From Prorocentrum cordatum (taxonomy: Eukaryota > Sar > Dinophyceae > Prorocentrales > Prorocentraceae): a DNA stretch of 62,000 bases. A model generated the notes under the pieces. The model was not told where the DNA came from. It made no database searches and saw nothing but the letters and a program-made list of their open reading frames with translations. Below are positions 33,160 through 44,199 of this stretch, piece after piece; position 1 is the first letter of the stretch; each line of letters opens with the position of its first letter. The stretch spans positions 1,016,186 through 1,078,185 of the forward strand of contig CAUYUJ010014171.1 of the NCBI GenBank assembly GCA_963575745.1, written 5' to 3'. Position numbers and translations under genes: made by a program.

Positions 33160-34539
33160 ACTCGCGTCCAAGGCGGGATCGATTCGCTGGCCACCAGGAA
33201 GCGGCAGGCGGCGGCTGTTGTTGCCCCCAGGGTGCAACAAGGGGAGTTCGAGGGCGCTGGTGTGGCTGGCCAAGGACGCAGACCCCGCCGCGATAGTCAA
33301 CGCGGGGCCCGTCGTCGAGTGGGCCAAGGCGTGGCGCGAGGCGTCCGACTTCGAGACGAGCGACCTGCTCGGCGCGGCTCGGCGCTCGTGGGTCATGCGA
33401 CTACATGGGCACGGGCCTTGCGAGAGGGCCTGCAGGCGCGCGCATCGCCACAGCGATGCACCTCGGACGGGGTGCCCAGAGCCCCGTGACAATCACACTG
33501 GAGATGCAGGTGCATGGCTTGTCTCAGATTGTTCTGCATGACTTGTGGCCCTTGGTCCGTCAGGTCACGCGCCCCGGTTTGCAGAGTGCCTGGCTTGCGA
33601 CGTCGGGCCCCGAGGCCGCTGTTTCTGGGCAGGTTTCCCCCGAACCGTTCCGCGCGCTGCTCCGCAGGGCCACAACAGTGGAGCGGACAGCAGAGCATCG
33701 CATGCGTGCTAGGACTTTCTTTGCAGGAGGCACGTGGCCACAGCAGAGAATCTTCGAGGCTGGTCGAGCGACTACAAAGCAGCGCCAAGCGTGCATGTGC
33801 GCTGCAGGTGCCGACTTGCAACGCACGTGCATCAGCGGCGCGCGCGACGAGCAGCGCAGGCGTGCTCGCGGCAGACATGCGCAGCAGAGAGGAGAGAACC
33901 CGCGCCCAGGCTTTGAATCCCTCTGGGCCCGTGGGATATATCAGGGCCCGCTCGAACCCCTGGATGTTCCGCCCGTCCCAGGTGATGTCCGGAACGGAGG
34001 CGGACGCCCGGGAGCCTTCGCAGGAGAGGACTTCGCAAGTGGAGCTCTCCCGTGCGTTTAGCTCCCCCCCCCACCCTCCAGCGTGCCAGATGGAGATTTG
34101 TCGCCCTGGAGACGTCGAGGGAAACTCTAGAGTTTGCTGTAGTCAGTCTCCTGCTCCTGCCCCAGCCTGGGCAAGGCGCGTGCCCAGCAGAGCCGTCTGC
34201 GACGCTGCAGGTGTGGAGGTGTGCAATGCCACCCATCACGTTCTACCGCGAATGCCAGGCAGTCTCCGATGGGGCACCCAACGGAGAAGGGTGGTGCGCG
34301 GCACCTACCAGGGCCGCAATGACTTCTGGCGCGCGTCTGGGTTTCTGGCGAGCGCGCCTGGAGTTGTCGGTCCCAGGTCCGTCCAGGCGACCAGAGCTAA
34401 GGCCCGCGCCACTCGTGCCCACCGGCGCGAAAGCGGTGAGAGACTGCTCGGTGGCGGCCGCCCCGCTGACAAATACGTGAAGCAGGGAGCTAACTTGTGG
34501 GAGCACCCGTTTTGGCAGCGCCAAGCATACAAGCAGTAG
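33160..34539 (+). mobile_element. LINE ORF2 3' remnant (element C): RT thumb, knuckle, RNase H
   Basis: At 33250-33400 the frame reads ALVWLAKDADPAAIVNAGPV and VEWAKAWREAS, a post-RT spacer. At 33660-33900 it reads RARTFFAGGTWPQQRIFEAG, then QACMCAAGADLQ and SGARDEQRRRARGRH, the Cys/His knuckle preceding RNase H. At 33895-34060 come LWARGIYQGPLEPLD and PPVPGD. At 34210-34500 there is an RNase-H-like end, VRGTYQGRNDFWRASGF, ATRAKARATRAHRR and GGGRPADKYVKQGANLW (normally GN.AAD.xAK). Frames alternate and catalytic residues are largely lost. Decayed copy. Confidence 0.6.
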
Positions 34540-34559
34540 TATTGCAAGGCAGCCGATGC

Positions 34560-35050
34560 TTTAGTGCTGCCAAGTTAGGAGCCATGTCGTCCGAGGTCGT
34601 CGATACATGGATCGGCACCGAACCGAGGAACATCATAGGAACAGCCCAGAGTCAGGCCGCCGAGTCGGTCCCTGCTCCTCCTCTGATGCCTCCTCCTCTC
34701 CTGCGCGTGTGCCCCAGGGACCGTCAGGAACCCCGGGCCAATGCTCAGAGTTCGAGCGGGCCGTCGGGCGCATAATCTGTTGAACTCGATGTCCGCGAGG
34801 CCCGTATCATCAAGGTACGAGGGTTAGGACGCCACCTATTGGTTCAACCCGATGCATGCGCTGTTCTTCCCACGCTCAGCGTAAGTGGGCGAACTGCATG
34901 AAGGAGGGTTGCAGGCCCGCCAGAGCTCGGAGGACCAAGGGTAGACTCGCGCGTTTGTGGGAGGGCCGTCTTGACAATGGGAAGCCCTTGTAAGTATTGA
35001 GTTGCACGGCGGAGCAGTCGGGCCGTATGCTTTCCATCAGGGTCCAGACC
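34560..35050. other. No recognised gene
   Basis: One short ORF (34584-34775) with no recognisable feature; otherwise nothing seen. Confidence 0.35.
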
Positions 35051-36050
35051 TAAGTAGCACAATCCTTCTCCTCATTTTCCTCCTCCTCCTCCTTCTGCTC
35101 CCCTTTTTGTTCGTCATCCTCTTGTTCCGCCGTCGTCGTGCTGCCACATGAGGAGCACCAACAAAGGAACGGTTTGGCTTTTCTGGCAATCGCGAGTTCC
35201 AGCCAAGGATAGGTCCTTCGACCTAGATGTAAGGAATAGCGAACACGTAGAGCACCTCCGAGACCCCACGTTGTCCTTATTTCAGTCTCTATGCTGCATT
35301 CCTCCTCGTCCTCCTCCTTCTCGTCATGGTGCCTCTGCTTCTCTTTGTGGTTTCTGTGCCGCTGCAGGGTGTCCCCGCTTGTGTAGGATGATTGTGGCGA
35401 TGATGACGATGACGATGGCGATAGCGACCACGACGACGACGACGACGACGACGGAGACGGCGGCGGCGTGGACGAGGACGAGTGTGTAGTGTGGCTATTC
35501 GTGCCCCCTTCCACCTGCGCGCCCGCACAGATTGCACGCCGCTCCCCCGGAAGTGGAGTTGGAGGGGATGAGACAGGCTGGGTTGGTGTATGTCCTGGCG
35601 GCCTTGTGTGATCTCTGCGTGACTTCATTTCAGGGGTGGAAGGGGGAGCGTGGGGCCCCATTTGCCGTCCTGTCAGATCTTCCCTGGACAGCGAAGGGGC
35701 CTTTGAGTGCAGGACTTGGCTTACCCTCTTTGCTGTGTGTCGGCTTGGGCCTCCGATTCGGTTGTCAGGCCAACAGTGTATGACGAGGGCTACGAGCTCC
35801 AAGCCGTGCCAGCAGTCGTCGCGTCTGGGGTGCATTCACATACCGAGTTCTGGAAGGAATAGCCCTCATTGCCGCCCTCTGCTCGGACGGATCGTTCGAT
35901 CGTCCCGCTCACGCGGGTGTGAATTCAAATTCCCCCATGGGGGGGAGAGGGAGTTGGAGAAGGATGTGAAGGATGGGAGGAGAAGGAGGAGGAAGAGGAG
36001 GATGAGAAGAAGGAGGAGGAGGAGGAGGAGGAGGAGGAGAGGGGAGTAGG
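35050..36050. repeat. Microsatellite-rich region without a recognised gene
   Basis: TCC-rich 35065-35110, GAC-rich 35395-35465 and GGA-rich 35970-36045 patches. ORFs spanning them are low-complexity. Confidence 0.5.
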
Positions 36051-36060
36051 GCAAGTTACG

Positions 36061-37206
36061 CACGCTCGCGCCATATCTGACATCCTCCCCCCTCCTCCCA
36101 TCACATCCCTTGCAATTGCGCCCTTTTTTTTCTATCCGCGGACGCGGGTCATAGCGGACTTGGACCTCCCAAAATTACCCAATCGTGTAATGCACAATCG
36201 GAGAGGAGGAGCTGCGGACGAAGGAGGGGGAGGAGGGAGGAGGAGGAGGAGGAGGAGGAGGTGGCGGAGGAGCAGGAGGATCGGCAGGAGGATGAAAAGG
36301 AGGAAGAAGGAGGAGGACGATAACGAACAGCAGCAGTGGGAACAGGAGTAGAAGCAACGGAAGGATAATGAAGGCCAGGGGAAGGCGGAGGAGGAGGAAG
36401 GAGGGGGGCGACAACGATGCGGAAGGACCCGGATCCAGAAAAGTGGCCCGCGCTGGAGCGAGAACGCCATTTTGAACGACGGGAGCAAAGCGCCGATCTT
36501 TAAATGAGGCCGACGCTGTGGCGGCAGCACTGTTTTGAAACACCGACAACGCTTCGACTGACAACAACCATCGTTAAGACCGACTCCTGAAACACTGCGT
36601 GATGAAAAATCAGCAGTGCTCGGAGGGGGCGGGCTATCCATATCAAGCTAGGCACGCTCGCGCCATGTCGGACATCTGCCCCTCCCACCCATCCCTTCCC
36701 ATTGCGCTGATTTGTCTCTATCCGCGGACGCGTGTCATAGTCATGGCGGACCTGGAACTCCCCCCCAAACCCATCGTTCTATGCACAATCGGAAAGGGAG
36801 CTGCGTACATAGGAGGAGGGGGAGGAGAAGGAGGTGACGGATAAGCAGGAGGATAGGCAGCATGATGAAAAGGAGGAAGAAGAAGGAGGATGACGAGGAC
36901 GAACAGCAGCAGCGGGACAGGAGTTGAAGGAATGGAAGGATCAGGAGGACCAGGGGAAGCCGGAGGACGGGGAAGGAGGGGGCGGCAACGATGCGGAAGG
37001 ACCCGGATCCAGACAAGTGGTCCGCGCTGGGGCGAAAGCGCTAATCTGAACGACGGGAGCAAAGCGCCGATCTTAAATTGAGGCCGACGCTGTGGCGGCA
37101 GCACTATTTTGAGACACCGACAACGCTTCGATTGAAGAGCACACAGGAAAGACCAAGCCATGAAATCCGGTGTGTAGAAGAAACAGTACGCGGAGGGGGC
37201 GGGCCA
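36061..37206. repeat. ~590-bp tandem segmental duplication
   Basis: Copy 1 begins CACGCTCGCGCCATATCTGA at 36061 and copy 2 begins CACGCTCGCGCCATGTCGGA at 36653. Shared landmarks include CTATCCGCGGACGCG, ATGCACAATCGG, CGATGCGGAAGGACCCGGAT, GGGAGCAAAGCGCCGATCTT and GAGGCCGACGCTGTGGCGGC, all offset by about 585-592 bp. Internal GGA tracts differ in length. Confidence 0.9.
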
Positions 37207-37434
37207 TTCGCCTGCCATCTTCGGACTACAGGGGGGAGCAGTATCCACACTGAGTAGGCAGTGAGTCCGTGCGGAGGGGGGAGGGTGCGCCCAGGAATTG
37301 CCCGCGGTGCCGCTGGAGCTGCCTCCTGTGCCCGGCATCAGCTGAGCGCGCGCGTGAGCCCCCCTCGCTGGGCCGAGGCAGGGCGGGAGGGGGGAGGCGG
37401 AGGAGGGCTTGTGGGAGGATGAGGATGAGGATAA

Positions 37435-37552
37435 GGACGGATGGTGTTGGTGATGATGATAATGGTGATTATGGCGACGACGACGACGACGACGGTGGTG
37501 ATGCCAACGCCGATGCCGATGCTGTGGACGACGATGACGACGCTGATGGTGC

Positions 37553-37623
<71 letters not shown>

Positions 37624-37708
37624 AGGATGATAATATGATGATGGTGATGATGGAGATGCTGGTGGTGGTGTTGGTTGTGGTGGTGATGTGGTGATAGTGG
37701 TGATGGTA

Positions 37709-37739
<31 letters not shown>

Positions 37740-38000
37740 CGATACTCAGGATGTTGATAATGACGACGATGATCATGATGATGCTGCTGATGATGATGGT
37801 GATGATGATGATAATGATGATGGCAACGACGATGACGATTGCAATGACGACGACGATGATGATGGTGATGCTGGTGGTGGTGTTGGTTGTGGTGGTGATG
37901 TGGTGAAGGCGATGATGATGATGATGTTGGGTGTGGTGGTGATGGTAATGATGATGGGCATGATGATGACGATGATGATCATGCCGATAATGATCATGGC

Positions 38001-38068
<68 letters not shown>

Positions 38069-38075
38069 CGATGAT
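37435..38075. repeat. (GAT)n microsatellite 5' of LINE D
   Basis: GAT/GAC triplets, purest at 37553-37620 and 37990-38070, with TGGTGG interruptions. The LINE D coding sequence begins within about 50 bp of its right end. Confidence 0.97.
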
Positions 38076-38120
38076 AAGACCGCCGCGAGCTCAGGCTTTG
38101 AAGGCGCAACGGCCTATTGG

Positions 38121-38591
38121 ATGCGCCTCCCCACGCCCGAGGCTTCGGACAGAGGGCCCTTCGATGGCGGCGCTGGTCGGCCATGCCGCGGGCGTGCTCC
38201 AGTCGAGGCGCTAACGACGGCTGGCTCGCATGCGGGGAGAAGATCAACCATAGCCGAAGAAGCCGCCGCACGCCGCCATCTGCCCACCGCCGTTGCTGAC
38301 GCTCTTGAGGCTGTGCTCGAGGAGGCACTGCGACACGGCCAGGAATTTTCACCCAGCGATATCGACCATATTTCCTGGCCTGAGGACACACCGAGGCCAA
38401 CCTCAGGCAATGCCGAGCCGCCAGAGGCCACGCCACTACCAGCCGACGACGCGGAATCATTCATGTCTACTGCAGACCGAGGGAGAAAGTTTGTCTCCTT
38501 CTCCCTCGGTACTGGCGGCGAGGGGGAAAGCTTGTCTCCTCCCCCCTCGCCAACGACTGACCAGCAGCAACCCGCCATTGACCCGACCTAG
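38121..38591 (+). CDS. LINE ORF1-like protein, 156 aa
   Basis: Open from ATG 38121 to TAG 38589-38591, ending 21 nt before the endonuclease-frame ATG. It contains ADALEAVLEEALRHGQEFSP (helix) and SDIDHISWPEDTPRP, followed by a Ser/Gly/Pro-rich end (RKFVSFSLGTGGEGESLSPP) encoded by the two stem-loops. No RNA-binding motif is recognised. ORF1 status is inferred from position only. Confidence 0.45.
   Translation: MRLPTPEASDRGPFDGGAGRPCRGRAPVEALTTAGSHAGRRSTIAEEAAARRHLPTAVADALEAVLEEALRHGQEFSPSDIDHISWPEDTPRPTSGNAEPPEATPLPADDAESFMSTADRGRKFVSFSLGTGGEGESLSPPPSPTTDQQQPAIDPT
38476..38551 (+). ncRNA. Two tandem stem-loops with conserved loop
   Basis: Stem-loop 1: ACCGAGGGAGA / TCTCCCTCGGT (38476-38510). 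Stem-loop 2: GGCGAGGGGG / CCCCCTCGCC (38517-38551). Loops are AAGTTTGTCTCCT and AAGCTTGTCTCCT. Between the two, three stem pairs change on both strands (A-T to G-C, C-G to G-C, A-T to G-C), which is covariation. Located 60-140 nt upstream of the LINE endonuclease ATG. Confidence 0.6.
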
Positions 38592-38612
38592 GAACCGAGC
38601 GTTATCAAGCCC

Positions 38613-39447
38613 GTGTCCATTGTCGGCTGGAACCCTTTCACACTCAAGGGCGCGCCTGGCAGGATCGACGACATCAGTGACACTGCTCGGCGCTGCCAAG
38701 CGATTATGCTCGTGGGCACTAAGATCCGACAGCCCACACCAGACGCGCCCCACCATACCCAATATGCGGTTGCACATCACTGGGTACACTTTGATTGGAC
38801 ACGTGGCTCATATACGGCCTCTTGAAGAAGCACTTGCGCAAGTCAGACATTTGCAGGATCATGCGCCTTGTGCACGAGCTGCGAGGACGAGGAGGACTGG
38901 TCGAAGTATTTCGGGGTGAGATACGCATTAGATCATTACTGCATACTTCGCCCCTCGCCCAGCAGGTGGACCAGCCAAGCTACGACCATGAAAGGAGGGC
39001 AGCATGCGACTGTGCACATGGCTCATGAAGGTCATAACCGAGTGCCCAGCCCGCACTACTCCCATCATGTTCACAGGTCTCAACCAGAGCCTGGGAATGC
39101 TAGCCAAGAGGAGAGTAACCGACGCCGCAGTAGGCCGATATCACGCTGGCGACGAGAGCGAGTGCGGCCGCCATGTTCACAGCCAACTACTGTACCCAGA
39201 GCTCTCGGCGCTTAATACACACGTGGACGTCGGACACACCTACTACGGCCCACAGAACTCCCGACCTCGCATGGACTACTTCATTGGACACCACAATTTG
39301 CAGGATATTGCCCATAGCATTAGATCGGATTGGAAGGCGCATCGACAAGTACGAGGATTGGAACACGTGCCCGACTACATCCCCATGATACTGCGTACAC
39401 GGATACCGACGGATGCGACGAACCCACTGGGGACACGAATCACATGA
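38613..39447 (+). pseudogene. LINE endonuclease domain (element D)
   Basis: The N-terminus MSIVGWNPFTLKGAPGRIDD (VSYNPLTL-type start) is followed by a tract interrupted by a stop at 38822 and frame changes. From 39004 the frame reads TPIMFTGLNQSLGML (normally T-D-L-N, here Gly for Asp). It continues ALNTHVDVGHTYYGP and NSRPRMDYFIGHHNL, matching the SxxDYF block of APE-like endonucleases. The domain would nick target DNA. The Asp-to-Gly change and broken frames predict loss of function. Confidence 0.7.
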
Positions 39448-39449
39448 AA

Positions 39450-40060
39450 CTGGGGAGCCCTAGCTGCAGGACTGCAGGTAGGATACAAACGGGAAGAGTA
39501 CCTCACCGACCTCGCATCGGACATCGACAGAAATCAAAACGCGCTTCGAGTGGCAAAGATGGACCAGCTTCTTACGAGGCACGCAGGAATACTCACGCAC
39601 TAGATACGCACGGTGGCAAACGCATTTTACTCTCGTGAAGGCTGCAGACCACACTGGCACAAACAAGCTCAAACGGACCGGCTTCGATTTTTACGCCGCG
39701 CGCCCATGCGCGCGACAGAGGCCGGACTTTCAGTTTACGAGTTCCCCGCGACTTCCAAGCTAGACTACGAGCCCATCGAAAATGGATGAACCACTGGTGG
39801 CGCGTGAGCCTCGACAGCGACATTAGACAAGCATGGGCCTCTCGCGGCCTATCACGGCTTTCACATTTGACGCGTCTTCGAGCTGGCCGTCGGGCTGGAC
39901 CGCGAAGGCGCTCATTTCCCATTCCCTCAACGCGACCTTCGGCGAGCGAGTGCGAACAGGCGCTGCAGCAGACGCGGCCAACGGTGGGATGGCGGCGAGC
40001 GCATTGACGACGCATCGGCGATCCCGCGACCGCTGGAAAAGATGGGGCGCAATGCGACCA
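39450..40060 (+). pseudogene. LINE D linker between EN and RT
   Basis: One frame reads NWGALAAGLQVGYKREEYLT and DLASDIDRNQNALRVAK, then a TAG. Another reads ARRALSRPITAFTF-like and GWTAKALISHSLNATFGERV pieces. Order and helical content match the EN-RT spacer of dinoflagellate LINEs. Stops and frame changes are present. Confidence 0.5.
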
Positions 40061-41515
40061 GTTGGTGACTACATCGGCGTTCCTACCACCGAGGGCCTCG
40101 AGGAAGCCAGCACCGAGCTACAGATGGTTCAGAACCCCCTTCTGGCGGGAGAAGCGGCGAAGGCATGACCCGCCCTGGGCCTGGCCCATCGAGCTGACGA
40201 TCGCGATGCTTGCTCCGAAATTTCTCGCCCGACCTGGGCCAGATCGCACAGGGTTCGGGGCGGGGCACCATATCCAGACACAGCCTCCGGCAGCAGAACT
40301 TCGCCGACCTGACCGACGGCAGCTCCATCTGGACGATCACATGTGCTACAAAGTGGTGCTGACATGCGTTGCGCTACTGGGACGTGCGCGGCACGCCACG
40401 GAGCTGCCAGCTCAGGCCTACACGAGCCACGCCATCGCGATCGGCAAGAAAGGCAAGGTCCCGATTGGGCGCCCTGTTGAAGATATGCAGCAGCGCGTGC
40501 GGCTTCTTCATTGTATTGATTATTGTTGGCGCCTCTATCTTCGAGTCGAATTGGCTCGGCGTCGACCCTTGCGCGACGCGCCATCGTGGGCCTACGGGGG
40601 CATATGCTGCAGGCGACGCGAATCTCTCGCGTGGATCGCGAAGCTGATGATCTGCTAGCTCAGAGCAGCAAACGCATTTTTTGGGGCCAGGAGCTACGAC
40701 ATGCGCAGCGCCTCCGCCACGGGTGATCATGCCCGATTTCCTGGAACGCGCGCGGTGCGATGCGACGACGAACATGTCCATCCATTGTTGGAACAGCACT
40801 TTGCCAAAGCAGTTGTCCTCACTCAGTCCTCCGATGCCACCCTCGCACTTCGGCCAGGCACGGGGTGGGGGCGGGGGGCTCGAGCGAACCCGAGCTTTTC
40901 GCGCAGTCAGTTTACCCGGTAGCGGAGGAGCGGGAGCAGGGGATGGCTGAAGTCCAGGGGGGGCCTTCTCAAGTTGTTTGCCCATTTGCCGAGCAGGTTC
41001 TCCCCGAGCACTCCGGTGCCTTCACCGGCGACCTATTTAAGATGATCCTGGTCCCCGACGGGGCCGCCTGCCAGGCCTTGCTGTTAGAAAAGATCGACAA
41101 CGCCAGCGTATCCCGAGCGCTGCAACGCCAGGGGCGCGCGCAGAACACTAGCAAGCAGGACGCCCTTGTCAGCCTAGCCAGCCGAGCGGCCGCTGAAGAA
41201 GCTGAGCGACGTATCTCAGGTAAGGCGGTCCAAGAACACATGCGCTTGAGTGGATATACGCGCGCGCCCCTACACTCACAGCGTGAACTACACGAACGTA
41301 TTATATCAGGCAACCTAGGGTGGACTCGGCTGTGTGACTACTGGTTATCCAATGAGCCTTGGAAAAACAGAAGGTTGTCGTTCCTGGCGAACGTCGCGGG
41401 CCGCGTCTGGTCCGGCCTCGAGGGCTACATATTGCGCCCCCGTGAGGTACGCCGACTAGATTGCGCGCCGGCAGAAAAATATACTACGAGCCATGCTAAA
41501 GGGAGGTGCGCATCA
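40060..41515 (+). pseudogene. LINE reverse transcriptase (element D), catalytic Asp lost
   Basis: Segments in order: QLHLDDHMCYKVVLTCVALL and RHATELPAQAY (block before palm), LARRRPLRDAPSWAYGG (block 3), DATLALRPGTGWG and SSEPELFAQSVYPVAEE (blocks 4-5 region). Next comes GAFTGDLFKMILVPDGAA at about 41019-41072, where FTGD stands for the F/YxDD catalytic box, so the first Asp is Gly. Then RAQNTSKQDALVSLASR and a thumb-like NEPWKNRRLSFLANVAGRVW and SGLEGYILRPREVRRLD. At least three frames are used. Non-functional. Confidence 0.65.
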
Positions 41516-41529
41516 TCAGGGCCCTGATG

Positions 41530-43560
41530 GCCATCATCGATCGATGACAACGCTCCAGATCTTTCGAAAGTGGCAAGTGGCCCCTACTGCTATCGAGCTT
41601 TGAGCGCGGCGTCCCAGATGGCGGCACAGCAGAATCAGCAACGTCAGCCACCACGGCCAGTTCCTCGGTCTTTTCTGGAAGATGTGATTTGGAGAAGCAG
41701 GCGGCCACAAGCAACCGCCCAGCGTCTGTCTCCACCCTCAATGAGCAGGGCGAGATCGACGAGCGCGCTCACCCATGGGCGCGCCAGCCCTCGGCCGACC
41801 TCGAGCGCCTCGCGTCGCATTCGATTGGCGAAGCATTCCGGGAGCTGCGGCAACCGCGGACGATTAAAGAAAGCTGCGGATCGACGGCGACATTCGCGAC
41901 GCATTTCTTCTGCGTGATATACGAGCGCTACGCGCAGGCTCCCGGGCGCGCCAGCGGACCCCCCCCCGAGGGAAACGCGATCCCGGAGGCCGTCCCGTCC
42001 CAGAATCAGTAGGCTGAGACCGACGGCGACGACGAGTTCCTTCTCCCTGTCTTTTGTGGGCTCCCTGGGCGCGGTCTTCGGTTTAGTGCAATACGACAGT
42101 TGGTAAACCACCAAACTACTAGCCAATCTGAGGGGCGCGGACAGCCCCAAATATTAACTACCCTACAGGGCGACCGCAAGTGCATTGCAGGTAATACGAC
42201 ATTCCCTAATGTAGACCACGCAGTACGACGCTTACGACGATCATGGCTACATGGTAGGTGCATCGCAGAGCTCGCGCATCATGTATATACACGGACACCT
42301 TCAACATGTACGACGTGCCCTATAGCTGAATATCGAGTGGATACTACATGTATTCCTGCATATTATGACCCTGATGAGCTACGACAGCACGCGGCCACCC
42401 ACGTTCCTCCGTCGCCACCGGGCTCGTTGCTCAAGGCCCAATCTCGCAGAGAGGCTGCTGGCGCCACCGCCCAAACTTCGAGCGGGCACTCCATGGCGCC
42501 GCTCCCGCCGCGCCTCCCGCGAGCTGCGGAGGACGCATTGGCGGCCAGACGCGTGCTGAGACGTGCTACTGGCCGGCTCCTTCTGCCAGCCCGCGTGAAG
42601 GCCCCCGCCCGAGCGAAACCACTCAGCGCTGGTGCCTCGACGGCAACGTCGATTGCAAGCCGCGCAACAGCCCCTGCCTCAGCGCGGACACGACTGGCAG
42701 CGGCAACCCCGACACTACCACCCCCACCTGCTGCGCCACAAGACGAAGATGCCAGAGGACGTGATGGACGATGCGAAGGCGAAGGCTCTGCCGCCCGCGA
42801 GGGCAGCGCGGCGCCGCCCCCAGAGCCCCCCCCCAGGCCTCGCGAGGATCTGGGCTGCCAAGCTCGGGGAGAGCCGAGGGAACGCCACCAGCGGTCAAGC
42901 CCAGGCTAACGGGCCCCCGCCGCCTCGCGGAGCAGCGGCAGCGGCTGACGTGGACATGGAGGGCGAGGGCGAGGAGGGCGGCGACCGCCGTGGGAAGCCG
43001 AAGCGCCGAGGCGGGCGGCGAGCCCGCCGCGGCGAGCATCGTATCAAGACGTGGAGCAGCAAGGATAATAATGTACTGGCGCTGCACCTGGCGAAGTGCT
43101 GCCCAGTAGAGGCAGAGGCGGGGCCCGACATCGACGAAGCCATGGAGAGCGCCGCGAGTTTCACGCGACCGGAGAGCTGCCACGACTCGCAGAAGATGAA
43201 GGTCATGGTCGACGCCCCCAGCTGGGAGGGGCGCGGCGATTCACCACAAAGGGGTGGCGCCAGCGGGCTGGCTCGAGGACGAGGTGGGCCATTGGCTCGA
43301 GACGATCAGCGAGGGAATGCGACGCCGATGAGGTTCGTGAGTGGTGGATTTCTGCCTGCCGCCCGCGCCGCCCCTGCCCGCGCTGCCTCGCCCAGCTCGG
43401 ATGGAAGCGAGAAGCTACTAGAGCAGCTCGCCGACCCCGAACCTGTCTATGACGAATACGAGGCCGAATATCTCGTGGCAGCTGACTTCTATGATTCCGT
43501 TGCCCCCGCATGCCGCCTGGCCTCGCTGTGTAGGCACCCTTGCAGGCATGATGCCCCGAG
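41530..43560 (+). pseudogene. LINE D C-terminal region
   Basis: At 41730-41830 the frame reads EQGEIDERAHPWARQPSADL and ERLASHSIGEAFRELRQ, a spacer typical of these elements. At 42215-42250 DHAVRRLRRSW resembles a post-thumb helix. At 42303-42400 CTTCPIAEYRVDTTC and ELRQHAATH look like a C2H2-like finger. Downstream (42632-43663) is an open, basic and acidic low-complexity frame with AGAEAGPDIDEAMESAASF-like residues that may be the tail. Confidence falls along the region. Confidence 0.45.
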
Positions 43561-43663
43561 CAGCGCTCGAGAGTCACAGGTCTTCGCGACGAGCCTTACT
43601 TTTTGCAAGTTGGCATGCACAATGATTTCCATCTTCTTTGGCTCTCATGTTGTTGGGGAATAA

Positions 43664-43875
43664 GGATGAGGATGAGGATGAATATGAAGATGAGGAAGAC
43701 GATGATGAGGAGGAGGATGGTGGTGGTGGTGATGGTGATGACGACGACGACGTTTCCGATGAGGTTGTTGCGGACAACGGTGATGACGACGATGCCGCTG
43801 GTGATGAGGATCGTGCTGCTGCTGAAGGTTGTGATGACAATGACGACGGCGACGACGACGATGATGTTGCAGCAG
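43664..43875. repeat. GATGAG/GAC microsatellite 3' of LINE D
   Basis: GATGAG, GATGGTG and GACGAC units directly following the LINE D tail. Confidence 0.9.
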
Positions 43876-43984
43876 GAGTGGTTGGAATAATCGCACCATT
43901 CCGAAACAGCTTGGTATTTGGGGGGAGATTTCAAGGACCGCAGCGTCTGGCGCTCGCGCCAGCCTTCCAGAGCCCTCCGCGGCC

Positions 43985-44190
43985 GTCTCGGATGCATCTA
44001 ATGCAATCCTGGGGCGTTTCTCAAGGCCTCTGGGAAGCGTTTGGGACGCTTTCTGGGGGCCTCCCTCTGCCCTCTTGGGTGCTACCTGACGTCCGAAGGG
44101 CCTCTCAGGTCATCGTGGGGGTCGTTTTACAGGCTTCACTGGCAGTCTTGAGGCCTCGAGGGTCCTCCTGGGCCGTCTGCAGCAGGCACG
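43985..44190. repeat. GGCCTC/TTGGG degenerate repeat
   Basis: Imperfect 12-20 bp units (TCTCAAGGCCTCTGGGAAGC, GTCTTGAGGCCTCGAGGG). Same family as at 14.2, 16.9 and 31.5 kb. Confidence 0.55.
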
Positions 44191-44199
44191 TCAAACAAG

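Larger units (their letters stand above)
38090..43663 (+). mobile_element. Nearly full-length LINE (element D)
   Basis: A plus-strand non-LTR element with, in order: an ORF1-like frame (38121-38591), two stem-loops (38476-38551), endonuclease (38613-39447), linker (39450-40060), reverse transcriptase (40060-41515), and a Cys/His and low-complexity C-terminal region (41530-43560). GAT microsatellites abut both ends. Multiple frameshifts and substituted catalytic residues show it is inactive. Confidence 0.75.

Noticed and set aside
36718-38460. 580-codon minus-strand ORF rich in His and Ile
   Set aside because: It is the antisense of the GAT microsatellite and the segmental duplication.
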